Source: an uncultured Clostridia bacterium (lineage in GTDB: Bacteria > Bacillota > Clostridia > Oscillospirales > Oscillospiraceae). Taken from it: DNA of 37,067 nt. The stretch is taken from NCBI GenBank assembly GCA_946531435.1, contig CAMNAO010000013.1, positions 1 to 37,067 of the forward strand, read 5' to 3'. The notes below the pieces were generated by a model. That model did not search any database and had not been told where the DNA came from. It worked only from the letters and a program-made list of their open reading frames with translations. Positions within the stretch are counted from its first letter, which is position 1. Each line of letters begins with the position of its first letter. Position numbers and translations under genes: made by a program. This document shows positions 31,788-37,067 of this stretch, in pieces.

Positions 31788-32149
31788 GGGGGCGTACTGG
31801 TTTCGACAGGGATTCGGAAACAGGTCCAGCGGGCGGAGGGCGCCAGCCTCCTTAAAATGGCGGCTTTTTATAAATTAAAGAACAACGATTATCCTGTTCT
31901 GGCTGCGGCTTAAGCCCGGCCCGTCCATCCGATGAGGGCCACGGCCTCGGAATGGGCGTCACTTAGTGGCGAACATGCGTGCGGTAAGCTTTGCCCGCAC
32001 CAGGAATCATGAAGCTACCGACCCGGGCCGCGTGACGGCTTGCTGTCCGGTTAGGGAAATGGGCCTCGGCCCGAAATAACCGTCTGCGCCCGGAGAAAGA
32101 GCTGTGGATGGGTTTTTGGACGCGGGTTCGATTCCCGCCGCCTCCACCA
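31788..32149 (+). ncRNA. ssrA: Transfer-messenger RNA (tmRNA)
   Basis: The conserved tmRNA 5' end GGGGGCGTACTGGTTTCGAC pairs with the 3' end: acceptor stem GGGGGCG (31788-31794) with CGCCTCC (32139-32145), discriminator A and CCA (32147-32149). The T-arm GCGGG-TTCGATT-CCCGC is at the 3' end. The tag reading frame ends AAC AAC GAT TAT CCT GTT CTG GCT GCG GCT TAA (31881-31913), giving ...NNDYPVLAAA; the resume codon just upstream is uncertain. Length about 362 nt is normal for one-piece tmRNA. It rescues ribosomes stalled on broken mRNA with SmpB, encoded 600 bp upstream. No promoter is evident in the 44-bp gap after the cyclophilin. Confidence 0.96.
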
Positions 32150-32187
32150 AATAACAGAGGGTACCCAGCGGGTACCCTCTGTTATTT
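32149..32187 (+). terminator. Terminator of tmRNA
   Basis: AAATAACAGAGGGTACCC - agc - GGGTACCCTCTGTTATTT, a perfect 18-bp stem starting at the last base of tmRNA. Confidence 0.88.
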
Positions 32188-32419
32188 GGCATTGATGAAG
32201 GGACTCGAAGCCGCGATAAGGAAACGCAACAGTGTTGCGTTTTCCGCGGCCGGGTTTTGCCCCGCAGGGCGAGTGCAAAGCGGTGTGTGGACGGATTTCA
32301 CCAACGGCGCGGCAATTTGTTTCGCCGGCATCATTACTTTAATAATCTATTGAAAAATACATGCTTTTCGGGTAAAAAAATCGCGATAAACCGAGTTTTG
32401 CAAAGGAGAAGCAGCGGAC
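32188..32419. other. Gene-free junction between tmRNA and the AT-rich island
   Basis: No gene is credible here. A hairpin at 32211-32249 has CCGCG outside and GGAAACGCAAC / GTTGCGTTTTCC inside (one bulged T). After about 32330 the DNA is AT-rich. A weak promoter (TTGAAA 32350-32355, 17 nt, TAAAAA 32373-32378) could serve the hydrolase. No second copy of the tmRNA 3' end is present. Confidence 0.55.
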
Positions 32420-33340
32420 ATGATCGTTAAGAAGTATAAAGAAAGCTTCATGAAACGCTATGATATGGATGAAGGTATTCCATTTCCCGGTTATGCGGAT
32501 TATCCGGGTCTTGTCTGTGAGCCGGGTTCGTTTCAGAATTCGGGCGGCTTAATGATCCGTTATTGTATCTATTATTATGCGGATTACAGAAAGGATACCC
32601 TGATCCTGTTCTGCCATGGCCTCGGTCCCGGACATACTCCATATACGGTCGATATCGAGCAATTATGCCGAGCCGGATTCAGGGTCGCAGCTTTTGATTA
32701 TGCCGGCTGCGGCGCTTCAGGCGGAGAACGCCTGACTTCCGTCAATGCACCGACGCAAGACGCATTGGAACTGCTGGAGCTTCTTGACCCGAAGGAGGAG
32801 ATCATCCCGGTAGGCCACTCGCTCGGCGGCTATACTGCACTGAACCTCGCGAATTACCTGCCTGATATGAGGCGGGCGGTTATCATCTCGGGATTTATGA
32901 ATATTGCTGACGAAATGATGGATTTTGTGAAGCTGCGCATCCTTGCCAACTGCGTAAAAAGATATGAAAAGAGGCTCGTCCCACGCTTTGGAGCTTTAGA
33001 CAATCGAGCCTATCTTGCGTCCACGCATGATAACATCCTGTGGATCCATTCGACAGACGACCCGGTGGTCAGTTACAAGTACAACGCCGCGCAAGCAATG
33101 AAGCTCGGTAATCCAAATGTGCGCGTTATAACGGTCGAAAACAAAAAGCATATGCCGCAGTATACCTATGAGGCGCTGGATACCATGAACGCTTGGATCG
33201 GCGAATACTATCGCGCGGTGAACGAAAAGAAACTGAATACAGCATCGGAGAAAAGAGCGTTTTTCAAAGACAAGCCCGCCAAGAGGATGATGGAGCCCGA
33301 TCCCGCTGTGTTCGGCGAGATCCTGCGTTTCATCGACTAG
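32420..33340 (+). CDS. Alpha/beta hydrolase (serine aminopeptidase/lysophospholipase-like)
   Basis: A 306-aa alpha/beta-hydrolase. The oxyanion region is ILFCHGLGPGHTPY, the nucleophile elbow GHSLGGYTA, the acid is in WIHSTDDPVVS and the base in ENKKHMPQYTYE, so the triad Ser-Asp-His is complete. AFDYAGCGASGG is the typical second strand-loop. There is no signal peptide. AAAGGAG precedes the ATG. It is the first gene after tmRNA and its codon use is more AT-rich than genes upstream, suggesting transfer. Substrate unknown. Confidence 0.82.
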   Translation: MIVKKYKESFMKRYDMDEGIPFPGYADYPGLVCEPGSFQNSGGLMIRYCIYYYADYRKDTLILFCHGLGPGHTPYTVDIEQLCRAGFRVAAFDYAGCGASGGERLTSVNAPTQDALELLELLDPKEEIIPVGHSLGGYTALNLANYLPDMRRAVIISGFMNIADEMMDFVKLRILANCVKRYEKRLVPRFGALDNRAYLASTHDNILWIHSTDDPVVSYKYNAAQAMKLGNPNVRVITVENKKHMPQYTYEALDTMNAWIGEYYRAVNEKKLNTASEKRAFFKDKPAKRMMEPDPAVFGEILRFID

Positions 33341-33412
33341 GCTGCCCGTTCGATTCTTTATCAAGATGCGATGCAAAGAATAGATTAGTAGATTATGATC
33401 GGAGGGAAGCAT

Positions 33413-33934
33413 ATGGTTTATGGCGTGATCGACTCAGCGAGTCATCGCTTTCATACCTACCTTAAAGCTGTTTTTGACGCTATAGGCAATACTCAGGTCG
33501 AGTATAATTGGCTGATTACAGACACCGAGATTATAGCCCACAGTGACAAATTAGATGCACTCAATACGAGTGTGCATTGGCAGCATGAAAACGGAAAGCC
33601 GATTGCGGTTCCTGCACCGGATTACCACTTTTTGTCCGGCGAAGAACTTACAAAAATTATTACGGAAGACGATTCTCAATGGATCTGGGGCGTCCTTTCC
33701 GGATTTGAAAAAAGTGTTTCTTTGAAAGATATTTTGAAACATCCACTTCCGGTGTCGAAAGGATATGAAGGTTTTTGGAAAAATCCTCTCACCATTCAGC
33801 ATCCTCTTGCATTGACAGAAATTGTACCGTGGGATAGTTCGCTGATCCTTATTCTTAGCAAGAACAAGGAAATTGTTGAGAAATACAAAGAAGCGTTTCC
33901 AAAGAGCCAAGATTTAATTGAGTATAATTCATAA
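33413..33934 (+). CDS. Unrecognised 173-aa protein in AT-rich island
   Basis: An acidic soluble protein starting MVYGVIDSASHRFHTYL. Distinctive stretches are YNWLITDTEIIAH, FLSGEELTKIITED, WIWGVLSGFEKSV and a C-terminal PWDSSLILILSKNKE. The spacing of YNWLI, LSGEEL and the late hydrophobic strand vaguely recalls DUF2691, but I would not assign it. GGAGGG precedes the ATG at 33413, which is preferred over an ATG six codons upstream that overlaps this site. Base composition is much more AT-rich than the 5' half of the window. Small acidic stand-alone proteins in such islands are often orphan immunity or defence-related genes; that is only a possibility here. Confidence 0.6.
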   Translation: MVYGVIDSASHRFHTYLKAVFDAIGNTQVEYNWLITDTEIIAHSDKLDALNTSVHWQHENGKPIAVPAPDYHFLSGEELTKIITEDDSQWIWGVLSGFEKSVSLKDILKHPLPVSKGYEGFWKNPLTIQHPLALTEIVPWDSSLILILSKNKEIVEKYKEAFPKSQDLIEYNS

Positions 33935-34042
33935 CAGCTAGACGTTACGAAATGTAACGATAACCCCGTTTTTGTTAAAAAGGTAGTAATCCTTCTTTCC
34001 GAACCTCTTCGTTTTGTTCTCACAGTATTTTTGAGGTGTATC

Positions 34043-34843
34043 ATGTATAACTACTATGATTTTGATGCTGACTTCCCTCTGCAAAAAGCAGCCAGGAAAT
34101 TTCTCCTGTCGGATTATTTTCATGATAGTGTAATCCGTTCAGTTTAATTGAATAACGATAAACGCGACCTCGTTATTCAGATGCAATGCTGCCGGGATTG
34201 GGAAAATGACAGAGGGGCAGCATTTGACGATATTCGCTATACATACATCCTTCATTTCTCCGGCGTTTACGGCTTCCGTTCTGTGACAGAATTACGAACG
34301 TCTGAAGTTATAAACGGGCGATTCAAGAAAACGGCATGGCTGAATGAGCAACAGCAAAGGACAAAAAGAAAGCTCTATCAATTCCGAATTGGCCTTGCAG
34401 ATGGATTTATTGATTTGATATTCGGTAGTTTCTATATCCGTAAGGTGGTCGGAAGAATATCCTACAGAGATATTGATGAACTTGGGGCGTTCTATAAAGA
34501 ATGGTATCACCGAAGTCCTGAGCAAATCACTGATATAATGAAAAAACTGCAAGCAGATGTATCAGATTCCATATGCGACTTGAATTTAGAGTTCCTTTAC
34601 GCTAACGGAGTTAAAGATTTGCGCTCAATATGCCATACAATTATCACAGGTAAGGCGTCCCCGGATGCAAAGGTCTACGCTGCCTGGCTTTTGGGAAAGT
34701 GCGGAACAAAAGATGACCTGCAGTTGCTTTGGGATGTTTACCGTACTGAAACAGAAAGAAAAGAATACGAGCTCGGCTCAGATGATCTGATGAAGTATCG
34801 AAATCTCATTGATGCGATAGAAAATCTAAACAATTACGAATAG
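34043..34843 (+). pseudogene. Unrecognised gene interrupted by an in-frame TAA
   Basis: A 266-codon reading frame starting at ATG 34043 (GAGGTG ribosome site upstream). It reads MYNYYDFDADFPLQKAARKF ... YFHDSVIRSV, then TAA at 34145-34147, then continues in the same frame LNNDKRDLVIQMQCCRDWEN for another 232 codons to 34843. The downstream part alone has only a TTG directly after the stop and no ribosome site. The composition of both parts is consistent and they read as one protein, so a single base change (for example GAA to TAA) has probably broken it. The C-terminal part (DAKVYAAWLLGKCGTKDDLQ) is helical and HEAT-like. Family unknown. Confidence 0.65.
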
Positions 34844-34927
34844 AATTGAAATCTTTCATTCAAAGCTTAATCATTTGATTGCCGGTACACGTTTACTCGT
34901 TCTTTCTGTGGTATGGTGTACTTCTGA

Positions 34928-34973
34928 GCGCTCTTGCGCAGCAAAAAGCGCCTTTTGCCTACCACGGCAAAAG
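34928..34973. repeat. 46-bp direct repeat, copy 1
   Basis: Starts GCGCTCTTGCGCAGC and contains AAAAAGCGCCTTTTGCC / GGCAAAAG half-palindromes. Identical to copy 2 (35571-35616) except one base (A for G). After the repeat the sequence diverges (AGGTTTTT), so the full hairpin of copy 2 is incomplete here. Confidence 0.8.
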
Positions 34974-35054
34974 AGGTTTTTATTGCTTTCGGCGCGAACA
35001 ATTGATATAAATGATATAAATACTGCGCTAAATGAAAAGCATGGAGGGGTGAAA

Positions 35055-35513
35055 ATGAACATTTGGGATAAGGCACAATCCATACAGATTCAAACTTCGG
35101 AGAACATCCAGTCTGGGTTTGATATAGGTTTTGACAAAAAGATTCCCACCGAAACAAGAGAGGAATTGTGCCGTTTTATTCGATGGGTTGAGAGCAACTA
35201 TCGAATTCCGATTACCCTGTGGGTAGATTTTGAGTACAAGCATTATCTTGTCAGTCGAAAAGGGAAACGGGTAGGATACCTGTTCTATTGGTCAGATTTT
35301 TCTGAATATCCCGTGTTCAACAATCCGGACGATATTCCCGAGATACGTCTGCCTGTGCGAACAGAACATTCAACGATGAAGGAAATTCTATACTCATTCA
35401 TTGAAGCCATTTCAGATTATTACGCTTGGATCTGCAACGAGCTTCACGAGGGTTCTACTACAAACGAGAGCGATAATGAAGAAGTGCTGCAGAGATATTT
35501 GAACTCTATATAG
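35055..35513 (+). CDS. Unrecognised 152-aa protein between direct repeats
   Basis: A small acidic protein starting MNIWDKAQSIQIQTS. It has LCRFIRWVESNYRIPITLWV, then strands DFEYKHYLVSRKGKRVGYLF, and a helical acidic C-terminus (FIEAISDYYAWICNELHEG). I have the impression of a conserved stand-alone Firmicutes family but cannot name it. I chose the ATG at 35055 for the GGAGGGG upstream; the longer frame from 34875 reads through the repeat. The gene is bracketed by 46-bp direct repeats 643 bp apart, so gene plus one repeat forms a cassette-like unit. Composition is AT-rich. Confidence 0.65.
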   Translation: MNIWDKAQSIQIQTSENIQSGFDIGFDKKIPTETREELCRFIRWVESNYRIPITLWVDFEYKHYLVSRKGKRVGYLFYWSDFSEYPVFNNPDDIPEIRLPVRTEHSTMKEILYSFIEAISDYYAWICNELHEGSTTNESDNEEVLQRYLNSI

Positions 35514-35570
35514 TGTCGATACTTTTGGTGTGCGTTTAAGCACCCCTTCTATGCTTTGGTACACTTTTCT

Positions 35571-35616
35571 GCGCTCTTGCGCAGCAAAAAGCGCCTTTTG
35601 CCTGCCACGGCAAAAG
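35571..35616. repeat. 46-bp direct repeat, copy 2
   Basis: Starts GCGCTCTTGCGCAGC. One mismatch to copy 1 at 34928-34973. Upstream flanks also show partial similarity (GGTACACTT... against GGTGTACTT...). Confidence 0.8.
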
Positions 35617-35625
35617 GCGCTTTTG
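35585..35625 (+). terminator. Terminator-like hairpin in direct repeat copy 2
   Basis: AAAAAGCGCCTTTTGCC / GGCAAAAGGCGCTTTT around a 6-nt loop TGCCAC. A-tract before and T-tract after suit a bidirectional terminator at the island's right side. Confidence 0.7.
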
Positions 35626-35888
35626 AACGTATTTCCCTGCCGGGCAAAGGCTGCTGCCTTCGGCAGCGATGGCGCTTTGCCGTTGATATGTGCCTGCAGC
35701 GCATGGGCAAATGTCCCGCCCTTGCGGGGCGAAGCGGCGCAGCATCCTTTTTCCCGGGAGTCCCCGGAGCGCGGAACTTTTCTCCCGCTGCCGCGTCTAT
35801 TATGACAGAGCCGGAGGGGGGGATCGGTCCTTGCTTCCGGACGGAGAATCCTGTGAGATTTGAAATCATCCCAAAGGAGGAAAAGAGA
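35626..35888. other. Gene-free spacer before the SIMPL lipoprotein
   Basis: GC-rich, with nested pairings: GGCAAAG ... CTTTGCC enclosing GCTGC-CTTC-GGCAGC (about 35640-35685), and CCCGCCCTTGCGGGGCG near 35717. Possible -10 TATTAT at 35798-35803 lacks a clear -35. No credible ORF. AAAGGAGG (35873-35881 region) serves the next gene. Confidence 0.5.
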
Positions 35889-36629
35889 ATGAAAAACATC
35901 GGAACCGGGGCCGTCTGCGCCGCTTTGGGGCTTGCACTGATGCTGGGGCTCAGCGCCTGCGGGGGGAGTGTCAACCTGTCCCCGAACACCCAGCCGGAGA
36001 TCACCGTCTCTGCCTCCGGCACCGTAAGGATCACGCCGGACAAGGCCATTGTCACCTTCGGCGTCACCAGTCAGGAGGCCACCGCAGAAGAGGCCCAGAG
36101 TAAAAACAGCGAGCTTGTCAGCCGGGTGACCCAGGTGCTGGTCGACCGTGGCGTGGAGGAGAAGAGCATCCAAACCACCAATTACAGCATCTATCCCCAG
36201 TATGACTATTACGGCGACAAAGAGCCGCAGATCACCGGCTATGTCGCCCAGACCACCCTGTCCGTCCAGGATCAGGATATCGCAGCGGTGGGCAGCCTTT
36301 TGACCGCCTGCGTGGAGGCGGGGATCAACCGTGTGGAGAGTGTCCGCTTCCTTTGCAGCGGCTACGATGAGGCGTATCAGGATGCCCTGACCCAGGCGGT
36401 ATCCGCTGCCCGTCAGAAGGCTGAGGTTTTGGCTGCCGCCGCCGGGAAAAGCCTGGGAGAGGCCGTCGTCGTTACCGAGGGCTGGCAGGACACCTCCGCC
36501 CGTTACGGACGGGACGCGGTCAGCAACGCCTCCTTCGATATGGAGATGGCAAAGGACGAGAGCGTCTCCCTGCAGCCGGGGGAGACGGAGATTACCGCCA
36601 ATGTGACCGTCACCTTCCGGATGAAATAA
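35889..36629 (+). CDS. SIMPL-domain (DUF541) lipoprotein
   Basis: A 246-aa exported lipoprotein. The signal peptide MKNIGTGAVCAALGLALM ends in the lipobox LSAC (Cys at about residue 24), so the mature protein is anchored to the outer face of the membrane. The SIMPL/DUF541 domain follows: ITVSASGTVRITPDKAIVTF, then SIYPQYDY, ITGYVAQTTLSVQ and a C-terminal ITANVTVTFRMK strand. BP26-like members form channel-shaped oligomers; a function here is not known. AAAGGAGG precedes the ATG. Composition is again GC-rich like the first half of the window. Confidence 0.87.
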   Translation: MKNIGTGAVCAALGLALMLGLSACGGSVNLSPNTQPEITVSASGTVRITPDKAIVTFGVTSQEATAEEAQSKNSELVSRVTQVLVDRGVEEKSIQTTNYSIYPQYDYYGDKEPQITGYVAQTTLSVQDQDIAAVGSLLTACVEAGINRVESVRFLCSGYDEAYQDALTQAVSAARQKAEVLAAAAGKSLGEAVVVTEGWQDTSARYGRDAVSNASFDMEMAKDESVSLQPGETEITANVTVTFRMK

Positions 36630-36644
36630 GCCGCTGTCCCGGAC

Positions 36645-36672
36645 TTGCAAAAACGCCGCCGCCGACTATAAT
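36645..36672 (+). promoter_or_regulatory. Putative promoter of the flavin reductase gene
   Basis: TTGCAA (36645-36650), 16 nt, TATAAT (36667-36672). The leader contains an 8-bp hairpin GAAAGGCG / CGCCTTTC (36690-36709) just before the ribosome site AAAGGAG. Confidence 0.62.
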
Positions 36673-36730
36673 AAAAGTATCACAAAACCGAAAGGCGATC
36701 CCGCCTTTCCGGAGCAAAGGAGCAGACAAA

Positions 36731-37067
36731 ATGAAAAAAGATTTGGGCCTGGTGCAGGCGGTCTATCCCATGCCGGTGCTGATGGTGGCTGCGTACGACG
36801 AGAACGAGAAGGTCAACGTGATGAATGTGGCCTGGGGTCAGATCTGTGACGATGACAAGATCATCCTCTTTATCGGGGAAGGGAAGCGCACCTGGCTGAA
36901 CATCAAGGCCAGCAAGGCCTTCACCGTTTCTCTGGCGGACAGGGAGCACATGGACGCCGCCGACTTCTTCGGCATCGCCTCCGGCAATAAGATCAGTGAC
37001 AAGTTCGAGCGTACCGGCTATCACGCCGTGAAGAGCGACAAGGTCCACGCCCCCATCATCGAGGAGT
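36731..37067 (+). CDS. Flavin reductase-like (FMN-binding split barrel) protein, partial
   Basis: The first 112 residues; the gene is cut by the right edge. It reads MKKDLGLVQAVYPMPVLMVA, then NVMNVAWGQICDDDKIILFI, KRTWLNIKASKAFTVSLAD and DFFGIASGNKISDKFERTGY, the classic flavoredoxin/flavin-reductase pattern with the S/T-x-N-I-x-x-(S/T)-G/K-x-F-x-V core. Such proteins bind FMN and carry electrons in anaerobes or reduce free flavin. The ATG has AAAGGAG and its own promoter. Confidence 0.85.
   Translation, partial: MKKDLGLVQAVYPMPVLMVAAYDENEKVNVMNVAWGQICDDDKIILFIGEGKRTWLNIKASKAFTVSLADREHMDAADFFGIASGNKISDKFERTGYHAVKSDKVHAPIIEE

Noticed and set aside
32007..32278. Minus-strand ORFs across tmRNA with translations such as EAAGIEPASK and RRRESNPRPK
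   Set aside because: These are antisense readings of the tmRNA 3' end and terminator, a well-known source of spurious proteins.
34148..34843. A complete gene starting at TTG 34148
   Set aside because: The TTG directly follows an in-frame TAA, has no ribosome site, and the frame upstream of the stop has a good ATG and ribosome site, so a broken longer gene fits better.
34928..35616. Integron attC sites
   Set aside because: The repeats are palindromic and bracket a gene, but lack the conserved attC core bases and no integrase is present.
32188..37067. Second attachment site (copy of the tmRNA 3' end) for an integrated element
   Set aside because: I looked for GGGTTCGATTCCCGC and CCTCCACCA in the right part of the window and did not see a second copy.

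Overview
The window is a chromosomal segment of a high-GC, anaerobic, Gram-positive bacterium of the Clostridia, most likely an Oscillospiraceae-type gut commensal (inference). The evidence is the oxygen-independent class III ribonucleotide reductase pair (nrdD/nrdG), the Firmicutes housekeeping runs gdpP-rplI-dnaB and tilS-hpt-ftsH, strong AGGAGG ribosome sites with TTGACA-17-TATAAT promoters, an smpB-cyclophilin-tmRNA block and a gut-type subtype-B tannase homologue.

Layout. 1-4360 (minus): nrdD runs off the left edge and has its own promoter overlapped by two NrdR-type boxes; upstream lies a compact cluster gluQ > TPR protein > DUF4037 nucleotidyltransferase-like protein > nrdG. 4501-7301 (plus): two FAD oxidoreductases overlapping by GTGA. 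7343-9700: a TetR regulator convergent with a MATE pump; both promoters carry the same TAATA-N4-TATTA dyad. 9739-17976: a 35-aa ORF, then gdpP-rplI-dnaB-tilS-hpt-ftsH. 17977-18458: hairpin repeats. 18459-23610: tannase-like esterase, a zinc-site URO-D/MtaA-type protein, a TtcA-like PP-loop enzyme (minus) and a second MATE pump with a structured leader. 23611-24776: a 1.2-kb gene-free island of nested hairpin repeats. 24837-30025 (minus): a mini P-loop protein, a sugar-1-phosphate nucleotidyltransferase fused to a degenerate phosphomannomutase domain, glutamine synthetase and TrmO. 30163-32187 (plus): a MecA-like protein, smpB, cyclophilin, tmRNA.

Downstream of tmRNA (about 32188-35625) the DNA becomes visibly more AT-rich and carries an alpha/beta hydrolase plus three unrecognised small proteins. 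One of these is interrupted by an in-frame TAA, and another is bracketed by 46-bp direct repeats. tmRNA genes are common integration sites, so this looks like an acquired island, although no second copy of the tmRNA 3' end is visible. Normal composition returns with a SIMPL-domain lipoprotein and a flavin reductase cut by the right edge.

The most unusual material is (i) a family of ten hairpins with a constant GTAGGGG foot and a co-varying stem, (ii) nested, duplicated repeat blocks around 24 kb, (iii) the post-tmRNA island with its broken gene and repeat-bracketed cassette, and (iv) several regulatory dyads that can be read directly. All family assignments are from motif recognition by eye; no database search was run.
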